A stretch of 64,000 nucleotides of DNA from the NCBI RefSeq assembly GCF_040499845.1, contig NZ_CP159342.1, forward strand, positions 434,001 to 498,000, in the 5' to 3' direction. The DNA is from Micromonospora sp. CCTCC AA 2012012. Its GTDB lineage: Bacteria > Actinomycetota > Actinomycetes > Mycobacteriales > Micromonosporaceae. The notes beneath the pieces were generated by a model that worked only from the letters and a program-made list of their open reading frames with translations, did no database searches and was not told the origin of the DNA. The translations under genes and the position numbers were made by a program. Each line of letters starts with the position of its first letter. The first letter of the stretch is position 1. Below are positions 1 to 7,177 of the stretch, in pieces.

Positions 1-556
1 CGGAACTCGCCTCGACGGCCCGGGCCAGCCCGAAGTCGGCCACCTTGACCACGCTGTCGACCAGGTTCGCCACGCCGCCGGTTGGCGCCTCGGCGACCAG
101 CACGTTCTCCGGCTTGACGTCCCGGTGGACCAGGCCGGCCCGGTGCGCGGCGGCGATCGCGGCGAGCATCTGCTCGGCGATCGCGAGGGCCTCGTCCGGG
201 GCGAGCCGGCGCCGCTCGGTGAGCACGTCGCGCAGGGTGCGACCGCGGACGTACTCCATGACCAGGTAGGGCAGGCCGTCGTGGGTGCCCTGGTCGTAGA
301 CCGCGACCACGTTGGGGTGGGTCAACCGGGCGATGGTCTTCGCCTCGTCGGTGAACCGTTCCACGAAGCCGGCCATCCGGGCGCGCGCCTCGGGAGCCTG
401 GGTCGGGTGGATGATCTTGACCGCCACGGTGCGCTCGAGGCGCTCGTCGGTGGCGGTGTACACGGTCGCCATGCCGCCACGGGCCACGCGACCGCGAATG
501 CGGTAGCGCCCGTCGATCAGCGAGCCCAGCAACGTGTCGGCGACCTGTGTGTCCAT
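1..556 (-). CDS. pknL: Ser/Thr protein kinase, PknL-like (N-terminal part; runs off the window start)
   Basis: Membrane-type eukaryotic-like Ser/Thr kinase; only the first 185 residues are inside the window. Read on the minus strand from an ATG at 556-554. The kinase domain is clear: glycine loop ARGGMATVY (about residues 25-33), the ATP-binding lysine K47 in AVKII, the catalytic loop HRDVKPEN (144-151) and DFG (174-176). It is divergent from an Rv2175c-like gene across 164 bp. In M. tuberculosis the Rv2175c protein lies beside PknL and is its known substrate, which is the reason for the PknL name. A TAGACT hexamer lies 8 bases before the ATG, so the mRNA is probably leaderless. The kinase call is certain; the PknL orthology is inferred from the neighbour. 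Confidence 0.85.
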   Translation of the reverse strand, partial: MDTQVADTLLGSLIDGRYRIRGRVARGGMATVYTATDERLERTVAVKIIHPTQAPEARARMAGFVERFTDEAKTIARLTHPNVVAVYDQGTHDGLPYLVMEYVRGRTLRDVLTERRRLAPDEALAIAEQMLAAIAAAHRAGLVHRDVKPENVLVAEAPTGGVANLVDSVVKVADFGLARAVEASS

Positions 557-564
557 CGGCAGGC

Positions 565-570
565 AGTCTA
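565..570 (-). promoter_or_regulatory. -10 element of the pknL-like gene (leaderless)
   Basis: TAGACT on the minus strand, 8 bases upstream of the ATG at 556. The same TAnnnT plus short-spacer layout recurs at many genes in this window, and it predicts transcription starting at or near the start codon. Confidence 0.5.
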
Positions 571-720
571 TGTGTCCAGAGGGTGAAGGTTGAACAGGAT
601 GCTACAGCCGGGGTACGACCTGCCCGGTCCCGCCGCGCTCGCCCCGACCGGCACGGGCCGACCCCGGCCGGTGGGGGTGCCGTTGCCGGGCCGGGGGAGC
701 GGACGTGGCAGGGTGGTTGG

Positions 721-1110
721 GTGACCGATTCCGTACCCGCCGACCCGGCCGCCACCGGCGCGGACCTGCCCGGACCCGCCGACCCGGCCGCCTGGCTGAC
801 CCTGCCGGACGTCGCCGAGCGGCTCGACCTGCCGATCAGCAAGGTCCACCAGCTGATCCGGGACCGCCAGCTGATCGCGGTACGCCGCGACGGCGTCCGC
901 CGCATCCCCGCCGACCTGGTGGCCAACCAGATCGTGCTCAAGCACCTGCCCGGCGTGCTCAACCTGCTCGCCGACGCCGGCTACGACGACGAGGCTGCGC
1001 TGCGCTGGCTCTACGAGGAGGACCCGAGCCTCCCCGGCACCCCGGCCGTCGCCCTCGGTGGCGACCTCGCCCGCGAGGTCAAGCGCCGCGCCCAGGCCCT
1101 CGGCTTCTGA
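721..1110 (+). CDS. Rv2175c-family DNA-binding protein, probable PknL substrate
   Basis: 129-residue protein of the Rv2175c family. Residues 22-75 hold a winged helix-turn-helix-like segment (TLPDVAERLDLPISKVHQLIRD...). The C-terminal part has the family's GVLNLLADAGYDDEAALRWLYEEDPSLPGTP signature region. Rv2175c of M. tuberculosis is a DNA-binding protein phosphorylated by the adjacent kinase PknL. Here the gene is divergent from a PknL-like kinase, so the pair is conserved. The GTG at 721 is chosen because cAGGGT (709-714) sits 6 bases upstream as a -10-like element, and because the family starts shortly before the HTH; the open frame extends further upstream without a better start. Its target genes are not known from the sequence. 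Confidence 0.8.
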   Translation: MTDSVPADPAATGADLPGPADPAAWLTLPDVAERLDLPISKVHQLIRDRQLIAVRRDGVRRIPADLVANQIVLKHLPGVLNLLADAGYDDEAALRWLYEEDPSLPGTPAVALGGDLAREVKRRAQALGF

Positions 1111-1152
1111 CCCGTCCCGGGGTCGGCGGTACGTCGCCGACCCCGCACGGGA

Positions 1153-2235
1153 TCAGTCGGTGCGGCGGGTGGCGGCGATCGCCAGGTCCACCAGGGCCTG
1201 CCGGGCCTCGGTGTCCAGGTCGACCGTGGTGAGGGCGGCCAGCGCGCCCTCGGTGAGCGTGCCGATCCGCTGCTCCGTACGGGCCAACGCCCCACTGCCG
1301 CTGATCAGCTCCCGCAGCCGTTCCACCCCGGCCGCGTCCAGCCCCGGATCGCCGAGCCCGCCCAGCAGCAGCTCCCGGCCCGCCCCGTCGACCACCTCCA
1401 GCGTCGCCGCGACCAGGTACGTCCGCTTGCCCTCGCGCAGGTCGTCGCCGGCCGGCTTGCCGGTCTGCGCGGGGTCGCCGAAGACGCCCAGCACGTCGTC
1501 GCGGAGCTGGAACGCCTCGCCCAGCGGCAGCCCGTACGCCGAGTAGGCCGCCCGGACCTCGGCCGGCGCGTCGGCCAGCGCGGCACCGAGCAGCAGCGGC
1601 CGCTCGACCGTGTACTTCGCCGACTTGTAGCGGGCGACCTTGCCGGCCCGCTCCAGCGAGGTGTCGCCGGTGGCCTGGGTCAGCACGTCCAGGTACTGCC
1701 CGACGGTCACCTCGGTCCGCATCTCGTCGAAGACCGGGCGGGCCCGGGCCACCGTCCGTGGGTCGAGGCCGGCGGAGTGCAGCAGCTCGTCCGACCAGAC
1801 CAGGCAGAGGTCGCCGAGGAGGATCGCCGCGGCGTCGCCGAAGCCGTCCGGGTCGCCGCCCCAGCCGGCCGCGCGGTGCCGGGTGGCGAACCGCCGGTGC
1901 ACCGCCGGCTCGCCGCGCCGGGTGTCCGAGCGGTCCATCAGGTCGTCGTGGATCAGGGCGCTCGCCTGGACGAACTCCAGTGCGGCGAGGGTCGTCACCA
2001 CCTGGTCGCTGTCGACCCCGCCGGCACCCCGGTAACCCCAGTACGCGAAGGCGGGGCGGAGCCGCTTCCCCCCGCCGAGCACGAACGCCTCGATCGCCTC
2101 GGCGACCGGCGCGAGCGCGTCGTCGACGTCGGCCATCCAGCTGCGCTGGCCGGCGAGGAACTCGGTGAGGGCCTTGTCGATCCGCTGGCGCAGGCCGGCG
2201 CGGTCGACGGGGGAGACGGGAGCAGCGTGGGTCAC
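1153..2235 (-). CDS. idsA: Polyprenyl diphosphate synthase (geranylgeranyl diphosphate synthase-like)
   Basis: 360-residue trans-isoprenyl diphosphate synthase that condenses isopentenyl diphosphate onto allylic diphosphates. The first aspartate-rich motif is DDLMD in LIHDDLMDRSDTRRG; the second is a shortened DDVLG in QLRDDVLGVFGD. The lysine, arginine and RxGxPxxHRRF-type substrate residues typical of the family are also present. Start is GTG 2235, with a TAGCGT hexamer (2242-2247) 6 bases upstream that overlaps the stop of the regulator gene before it. It could supply GGPP for the carotenoid operon at 5.7-10.9 kb or for other prenyl lipids. Chain length cannot be read reliably from sequence alone. 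The position next to the Rv2175c and metF-like genes matches idsA2 in M. tuberculosis. Confidence 0.85.
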   Translation of the reverse strand: MTHAAPVSPVDRAGLRQRIDKALTEFLAGQRSWMADVDDALAPVAEAIEAFVLGGGKRLRPAFAYWGYRGAGGVDSDQVVTTLAALEFVQASALIHDDLMDRSDTRRGEPAVHRRFATRHRAAGWGGDPDGFGDAAAILLGDLCLVWSDELLHSAGLDPRTVARARPVFDEMRTEVTVGQYLDVLTQATGDTSLERAGKVARYKSAKYTVERPLLLGAALADAPAEVRAAYSAYGLPLGEAFQLRDDVLGVFGDPAQTGKPAGDDLREGKRTYLVAATLEVVDGAGRELLLGGLGDPGLDAAGVERLRELISGSGALARTEQRIGTLTEGALAALTTVDLDTEARQALVDLAIAATRRTD

Positions 2236-2241
2236 GCCACG

Positions 2242-2247
2242 ACGCTA
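2242..2247 (-). promoter_or_regulatory. -10 element of the polyprenyl synthase gene
   Basis: TAGCGT on the minus strand, 6 bases before GTG 2235. It overlaps the TAG stop codon of the upstream regulator gene, so the synthase can be transcribed separately even though only 9 bases separate the two genes. Confidence 0.45.
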
Positions 2248-3654
2248 GCCGGTCCCCGGTGGTCGCGTCGTGTCGCCGGGTCGGCGTGCCGCGCGTGGCG
2301 TCCGTCCGGGACCCCGTCGACGGGTCGGCCGGCCGGCCCCGACCGGGAGCCACGGGCCGGCGGCCGTGAGCTGTGCGGCGTACCGGCGTACCGCCGGCTC
2401 GTCGTGGTGCGCGGCCAGCCGGCGGCGGACGTCGGTGAGCTGACCGGCCGCCCGGGGCGAACCGGACCGGACCGCGTCGAGCAGCGCCTCGCCGGCCACC
2501 GCGCAGGCCTGCTCCACCTCGCCGAGCTGGAGCAGGCCGCGGGCCAGCCAGCCGCCGTAGACGGCCGCGCGGCGCGGGCGGCCCCGCCCCCGGGCGACCG
2601 GGTCCAGCAGCGGCACGGCGGGTCCCGGTCGGTCGAGGGCGACCAGCGTCCGACCGGTCATCGCGGCCAGCTCCGCGTCGTCGAGCCAGTAGAGCCAGGC
2701 CGGTTCCCGCCCCGGGTCCGGCCCGGTGAGCCGGCCGGCCGCGGTCAGCGCCTGCCGGGCGGCGCGCCGTCGCCCGCCCAGCGCGGCGGCCAGCGCCACC
2801 CGGTGCAGCAGCAGCGCCCGCAGCCCCGGTGAGGCGGCGCCGCGCGAGCCGGCGTATCCGGTTCGGGCGAGCGTCAGCGCCCCGTCGACGTCGCCGAGGC
2901 CGGCGAGCAGGTGGCTGGCCGAGCCGAGCACGTGTCCGCCCAGCGCCCGGTCACCGGCGGCGCCGGCCGCCCGCAGCGCCAGCCGGTAGGCGTCCAGCCC
3001 GCCGGCCGGGTCGCCGGCGTCGGCGCTCAGCCAGCCGCTGAGCTGGGCCGCCTCGGCGAGGACGGGGAGCAGCCGGCGGCGCTCGTCCGGCCCGGCGTCG
3101 GTGAACGCCCGGGCGGTGCGGCGCAGCCGGCGGCGCCCGTGACCGGCCAGGTCCGCCCCGCCCGACAGGTCGTCCCAGCGACGCAGCTCGGCCAGCTCCT
3201 CGGCCACCGGGCGGACGGGACCGGACCGGAGACCGGTGCCACCCGGGTCCGGGTCCGCCGAAACCGGCAGCGGGCGCCACGGCGGGCCACCGAGCAGGTC
3301 GCCGGTCGGATCGGCCAGCCAGCGGTGCGCGAGGGTGAGCAGGGCCGCCCGGGAGCGGGACCGCGGGCCGCCCACCGCCCCCGCCGGGGCGCCCCACCGG
3401 CGGCTGCGGGCCGCCGCGTCGGCGAGCAGCCCGCCGGGCACGTCGAGCACGACGGTGAGCCAGCCCAGCCAGAAGTCGCCGGGCAGCCGGAGCTGCCGTT
3501 CCCACCGGGAGACCTCGTGCCGGGTCAGGGTGGGCACCCCGGAGGCGGCGCAGAGCTCGGCGGCGATCCGCTGCTGGCTCCAGCCGCGGGCCAGCCGCAG
3601 CTGCGCCAGGAGCGGCCCGAGCAGGCGCGGACCGGGTGGCGGGAACGGGGTCAT
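2245..3654 (-). CDS. XRE-family helix-turn-helix regulator with helical-repeat (TPR-like) C-terminus
   Basis: 469-residue protein. Residues 10-60 form an XRE-type helix-turn-helix (LLAQLRLARGWSQQRIAAEL, then TRHEVSRWER). The rest is Ala/Leu/Arg-rich helical sequence resembling degenerate tetratricopeptide repeats (for example AYRLALRAAGAAGDRALGGHVLGSASHLLA). This architecture is common in actinomycetes and is usually regulatory. Start is ATG 3654 because GGAGG lies 5 bases upstream; the frame stays open 40 codons further with no signal. The gene ends 9 bases before the polyprenyl synthase start and is divergent from metF. No ligand or target can be deduced. Confidence 0.7.
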   Translation of the reverse strand: MTPFPPPGPRLLGPLLAQLRLARGWSQQRIAAELCAASGVPTLTRHEVSRWERQLRLPGDFWLGWLTVVLDVPGGLLADAAARSRRWGAPAGAVGGPRSRSRAALLTLAHRWLADPTGDLLGGPPWRPLPVSADPDPGGTGLRSGPVRPVAEELAELRRWDDLSGGADLAGHGRRRLRRTARAFTDAGPDERRRLLPVLAEAAQLSGWLSADAGDPAGGLDAYRLALRAAGAAGDRALGGHVLGSASHLLAGLGDVDGALTLARTGYAGSRGAASPGLRALLLHRVALAAALGGRRRAARQALTAAGRLTGPDPGREPAWLYWLDDAELAAMTGRTLVALDRPGPAVPLLDPVARGRGRPRRAAVYGGWLARGLLQLGEVEQACAVAGEALLDAVRSGSPRAAGQLTDVRRRLAAHHDEPAVRRYAAQLTAAGPWLPVGAGRPTRRRGPGRTPRAARRPGDTTRPPGTG

Positions 3655-3862
3655 CGGTCCTCCGAGGGCGTCGGCGCGGGTGACGACACGGCCGTCCGGC
3701 TGGACCGACCGGCGCGTCGCCGGAACGTGCTGACCCCCGCACGGGCCCCCGGACCGGCCCTTCGGCCGGCCCACCGCGCTGTTCCCCGTTCTACCCCCGG
3801 GGTACGACGCTCCGCGGTGCCCGACGGCTGGGAAGCTCGTGGGGACCGCGGCCGATGCCCGC

Positions 3863-3868
3863 TAGAGT
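3863..3868 (+). promoter_or_regulatory. -10 element of metF (leaderless)
   Basis: TAGAGT ending 6 bases before GTG 3875. With such a short leader there is no room for a riboswitch in front of metF. Confidence 0.5.
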
Positions 3869-3874
3869 CGGTGC

Positions 3875-4792
3875 GTGGCGCTCGGTCTCCCCTCGGTCCT
3901 CCCCAATCCCCAACCGGCGATCGGGGAGCTGATCCGCGACCGTCAGCCGACCTTCTCGTTCGAGTTCTTCCCGCCCAAGACGGCGCAGGGCGAGCGGCTG
4001 CTCTGGCAGGCGATCCGCGAGCTGGAGTCGCTGCGCCCCTCGTTCGTCTCGATCACCTACGGCGCCGGCGGCTCGACCCGGGACACCACGGTCGCGGTCA
4101 CCGAGCGGATCGCCACCGAGACGACCCTGCTCCCGATGGCGCACCTGACCGCCGTCAACCACTCCGTCGCCGAGCTGCGGCACGTCATCGGCCGGCTGGC
4201 CGGCGTCGGGGTGCGCAACGTGCTCGCCGTGCGGGGCGACCCGCCGGGCAACCCGGGCGGCGAGTGGGTGCCCCACCCCGAGGGCGTGCACTACGCCGAG
4301 GACCTGGTCCGGCTGGTCCGGGACGCCGGTGACTTCAGCGTCGGGGTGGCCGCCTTCCCGTACAAGCACCCGCGCTCGGCGGACGTGGCCACCGACACCG
4401 CGCACTTCGTCCGCAAGTGTCGGGCCGGGGCCGAGTTCGCGATCACCCAGATGTTCTTCGACGCCGACGACTACCTGCGGCTGCGGGACCGGGTCGCGGC
4501 GGCCGGCTGCGACACGCCGATCCTGGCCGGGGTGATGCCGGTGACCCAGATCGGCACCATCGAGCGCTCCGTGCAGCTCTCCGGGGCGCCGTTCCCGCCC
4601 GCCCTGGCCGCGCGGTTCGAGCGGGTGGCCGACGACCCGGAGGCGGTCCGCCGGCTCGGCATCGAGCAGGCCGGCGAGATGTGCGCGAAGTTGCTGGCCG
4701 AGGGCGTGCCGGGGATCCACTTCATCACCCTCAACCGCTCCACCGCGACCCGCGAGGTCTGGCAGCAGCTTCAGGCCGGCGCGCGGGTGTGA
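3875..4792 (+). CDS. metF: 5,10-methylenetetrahydrofolate reductase
   Basis: 305-residue cytosolic MetF-family enzyme that reduces 5,10-methylene-THF to 5-methyl-THF for methionine synthesis. The TIM-barrel landmarks are visible: the catalytic-glutamate strand FSFEFFPPKT near residue 30, SITYGAGGSTRD around 70, the LAVRGDPP strand around 125 and AEFAITQMFFD around 190. Length is close to the usual 290-310 residues. GTG 3875 is supported by the leaderless -10 element just upstream. It stands alone, followed after 46 bp by a CDP-alcohol phosphatidyltransferase. A MetF-like gene (Rv2172c) occupies the corresponding place beside idsA2 in M. tuberculosis. Confidence 0.93.
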   Translation: MALGLPSVLPNPQPAIGELIRDRQPTFSFEFFPPKTAQGERLLWQAIRELESLRPSFVSITYGAGGSTRDTTVAVTERIATETTLLPMAHLTAVNHSVAELRHVIGRLAGVGVRNVLAVRGDPPGNPGGEWVPHPEGVHYAEDLVRLVRDAGDFSVGVAAFPYKHPRSADVATDTAHFVRKCRAGAEFAITQMFFDADDYLRLRDRVAAAGCDTPILAGVMPVTQIGTIERSVQLSGAPFPPALAARFERVADDPEAVRRLGIEQAGEMCAKLLAEGVPGIHFITLNRSTATREVWQQLQAGARV

Positions 4793-4825
4793 CCACCCGT
4801 CCCGCCGACACCAGCAGCGCCCTTC

Positions 4826-4831
4826 TACGGT
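4826..4831 (+). promoter_or_regulatory. -10 element of the CDP-alcohol phosphatidyltransferase gene
   Basis: TACGGT ending 7 bases before GTG 4839; same leaderless layout as metF. Confidence 0.4.
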
Positions 4832-4838
4832 TGTTCCC

Positions 4839-5528
4839 GTGGTGGGCACACAGCTGAACTGGGACCAGTACGCGACGGCGTGGGCGCGGCTGCACGGCGG
4901 GTTCGACCCGCGGGCGGCCGCGCCGGTGGTGCGCGCCTGGCTGCGCTTCGCGTACCACGTCGGGTTCGTGCTGGGCCGGCTCCGGGTCGGGCCGACCGCC
5001 GTCACCGTGGTCGGGGTGCTGCTCTGCTTCTGCGTGCCGCTGCTGGTCGGCCGGACCGGCGACGGGCCGATCCTCGGGGCGCTGTTCGTGCTGCTCGCCG
5101 CGGTCGCGGACAGCGTCGACGGCGCGGTGGCGGTGGCCACCAATCGGACCACCCGCCTCGGCTACGTCTACGACTCGGTCGCCGACCGGCTCGGCGAGGC
5201 CGCCTGGCTGACCGCGTTCTGGCTGCTCGGCGCGCCGGGCGCGCTGGTCGCCGCCGCCGGCGGCCTCTCCTGGCTGCACGAGTACGTGCGCGCCCGCGCG
5301 GTCGCCGCGGGGATGCGCGAGATCGGCACGGTGACCGTCGGGGAGCGCCCCACCCGGGTCAGCGTGGCCCTGGTCGGGCTGCTGGTCGCCGGGCTCGCCG
5401 GGCTGATCGACGTCGACCTGACCGCCGGGACCATCACCATGGCCACCACGGTCTGGGTGCTGCTGGCCGGCTTCGGCCTGGGCCAGCTCCTCTCCGCCGT
5501 CCGCCGGGCCCTGATCGACGCCGGCTGA
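4839..5528 (+). CDS. CDP-alcohol phosphatidyltransferase family membrane protein
   Basis: 229-residue polytopic membrane protein of the CDP-alcohol phosphatidyltransferase family, which makes phospholipids by displacing CMP from a CDP-activated lipid or alcohol. The catalytic signature is present as D91-S-V-D94-G95...G108-Y-V-Y-D112-S-V-A-D116, so all four metal-binding aspartates are there. The arginine that normally follows the second alanine of the motif (DGxxAR) is a valine here (DGAVAV). Several hydrophobic helices flank the motif. The substrate alcohol (glycerol phosphate, inositol phosphate or other) cannot be assigned. It is convergent with the carotenoid operon across a block of strong hairpins. 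Confidence 0.8.
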   Translation: MVGTQLNWDQYATAWARLHGGFDPRAAAPVVRAWLRFAYHVGFVLGRLRVGPTAVTVVGVLLCFCVPLLVGRTGDGPILGALFVLLAAVADSVDGAVAVATNRTTRLGYVYDSVADRLGEAAWLTAFWLLGAPGALVAAAGGLSWLHEYVRARAVAAGMREIGTVTVGERPTRVSVALVGLLVAGLAGLIDVDLTAGTITMATTVWVLLAGFGLGQLLSAVRRALIDAG

Positions 5529-5541
5529 CCGGTCAACCGGC

Positions 5542-5568
5542 GGCCACTCTTTCCCGGAAAGAGTGGCC
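5542..5568. repeat. Perfect 27-bp palindrome, copy 1 of a dispersed element
   Basis: Two 13-base arms (GGCCACTCTTTCC and its complement) around one central base. It lies between convergent genes and probably works as a bidirectional terminator. The core CTCTTTCCCGGAAA recurs at 5583 and, in a larger inverted repeat, at 37801-37860. Confidence 0.75.
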
Positions 5569-5582
5569 TTCCGCGTCCCGGA

Positions 5583-5608
5583 GGCCACTCTTTCCGGGAA
5601 AGAGGCCC
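5583..5608. repeat. Degenerate second copy of the palindrome
   Basis: GGCCACTCTTTCC, one base, then GGAAAGAG-GCC with two bases missing from the right arm. Together with copy 1 it can also form a larger hairpin (GAGTGGCCT with AGGCCACTC). Confidence 0.65.
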
Positions 5609-5626
5609 CTCCTGTGCGGCAGGAGA

Positions 5627-5653
5627 GGGCTCTTCGGGAGAAGAGCCCCTTTT
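5627..5653. terminator. Hairpin terminator between convergent genes
   Basis: GGGCTCTTC, a GGGA loop, GAAGAGCCC, then CTTTT on the plus strand. It ends plus-strand transcripts from the phosphatidyltransferase gene and may also serve the minus-strand carotenoid operon, which stops at 5679. Confidence 0.6.
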
Positions 5654-5678
5654 CGGGGCGGGGGGCGTGGGGGTCAGG

Positions 5679-7166
5679 TCACCAGGCGGGGCCGATGTCC
5701 TGGGCGACGATCTCGGCGGAGAGGGTGACCATGGGCAGTCCGCCGCCGGGGTGGCTGGAGCCGCCGACCAGCCAGAGCCCGGCCGCCGGGCCCCGGTTGG
5801 CCGGGCGGAGCAGCCCGCCCGCGGTGCCGTAGATCGCCCCGCCCGGCGCGCCGGTCGCCGTGTCCAGGTCCGCCGGGGTGCGGATCTCCCGGAACACCAG
5901 CCGGTCCCGGACGTCCATTCCGCGCTCCGCGAGCACGTCGAGGATCCGGTCGGCGTACGCCTCGGCCAGCCCCGGCCGGCGCCAGTCCACCGCCCCGGCG
6001 GCGGTGCCGTGGCGGGCGGCGTTCACCAGCACGAACCACGCCTCGTGCCCGTCCGGGCGGACCGTCGGGTCGTCGGCGACGGTGACGAAGACGGTCGGGT
6101 CGAGCGCCGGTCGGGCCCGGATTCCCCGCCCCGGGTCGCCGAAGACGGCGTCGAACTCGGCGTCGTAGTCGCGGGGGAAGAAGACGTTGTGGTGGGCCAG
6201 CCCCGAGTCGCCGCGGACGCCGAGCAGCAGCACGAAGCCGGCCAGGCTGCGGTCGGTGAGCCCGGCCAGCCGGCGCGGGCTGGGCAGCAGGTCACGATAG
6301 AGGGTGAGCGCGTCGACGTTGGCCACCACCGCGTCGGCGGGGACGGGCGCGGCGACGCCGGCGAGGCGTACCCCGTGGACCCGGCCGCCCACGGCGTCGA
6401 TCCGGGTGACCCGGGTGCCGGTCTGCACGACCACGCCCAGGTCCAGGCAGCGCGACAGCAGCGCGTCGGCGAGGGTGCCCAGCCCGCCGCGCAGGTACCA
6501 GCCGCCGTACGCCAGCTCGGCGTAGGGGACGGCGACCAGCGCGGCCGGGGCGCGGCGCGGGTCGGCGCCGGTGTACGTGGCGTACCGGTCGAGCAGCATC
6601 CGCAGCCGTGGGTCGGACAGGTGCCGGCGGCCCAGTCCGCGCAGGGTGCGGCCGGGGCCGATGGCGGCGAGGTCGCCGAGCCGCCAGGCCAGGCCGGCCA
6701 GGTCGCGGGGGGAGTCGATGGGGCGGCGCAGGATGTCCCGGTGCGAGGCCGCCCAGACCCGGGCGGCGCGCTGCCAGAGCCGCTGCCAGTCGGCCGCGGA
6801 GCGGTCGCCGAGGGCGGCGCCGATCCGGGCGGCGAACTCGGCCGGGTCGGCGCAGGAGTCGAGGGCGGGCCCGCCGCCGGGGAAGACGTGCCGCACGATC
6901 GGGTCGAGCGGGGTGAGGTCGAGGTACTCGTCGAGCTTCGCGCCGGTCGCCTCGAACAGGTCGTGGAAGACCTGGGGCAGGGTGAGCAGGCTCGGCCCGG
7001 TGTCGAAGTGGTACGTCCCCTCCGGCGTGTCGTGGACGTACCGGCCGAGCTTGCCGCCGACGGTGTCGGCGCTCTCGAAGACGGTGACCTCGTGCCCGGT
7101 GACGGCCAGCCGGGCGGCGGTGGCCAACCCACCCACGCCGGCGCCGATGACCACGATCCGCGCCAT
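5679..7166 (-). CDS. Carotenoid desaturase, phytoene desaturase family (CrtI/CrtD-like)
   Basis: 495-residue FAD-dependent carotenoid desaturase. The N-terminus has the dinucleotide-binding fold (IVVIGAGVGGLATAARLAVTGHEVTVFE, residues 4-31). The C-terminus has the family's FAD-binding end (GLWLVGGSSHPGGGLPMV). The mid-region RYATYTGADPRRAPAALVAVPYAE with GGWYLRGG looks to me more like CrtD (3,4-desaturation of hydroxylated acyclic ends) than lycopene-forming CrtI, but this is judgement from memory. ATG 7166 has TAGGAGG upstream; that Shine-Dalgarno overlaps the stop codon of the glycosyltransferase gene, which coupled genes often show. It is the last gene of the carotenoid operon, which has a CruF hydratase, consistent with a CrtD role. 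Confidence 0.85.
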   Translation of the reverse strand: MARIVVIGAGVGGLATAARLAVTGHEVTVFESADTVGGKLGRYVHDTPEGTYHFDTGPSLLTLPQVFHDLFEATGAKLDEYLDLTPLDPIVRHVFPGGGPALDSCADPAEFAARIGAALGDRSAADWQRLWQRAARVWAASHRDILRRPIDSPRDLAGLAWRLGDLAAIGPGRTLRGLGRRHLSDPRLRMLLDRYATYTGADPRRAPAALVAVPYAELAYGGWYLRGGLGTLADALLSRCLDLGVVVQTGTRVTRIDAVGGRVHGVRLAGVAAPVPADAVVANVDALTLYRDLLPSPRRLAGLTDRSLAGFVLLLGVRGDSGLAHHNVFFPRDYDAEFDAVFGDPGRGIRARPALDPTVFVTVADDPTVRPDGHEAWFVLVNAARHGTAAGAVDWRRPGLAEAYADRILDVLAERGMDVRDRLVFREIRTPADLDTATGAPGGAIYGTAGGLLRPANRGPAAGLWLVGGSSHPGGGLPMVTLSAEIVAQDIGPAW

Positions 7167-7177
7167 GCCACGTCCTC

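Noticed and set aside
3655..3874. Riboswitch (SAM or cobalamin) for metF
   Set aside because: The likely -10 element ends 6 bases before the start codon, leaving no leader RNA.
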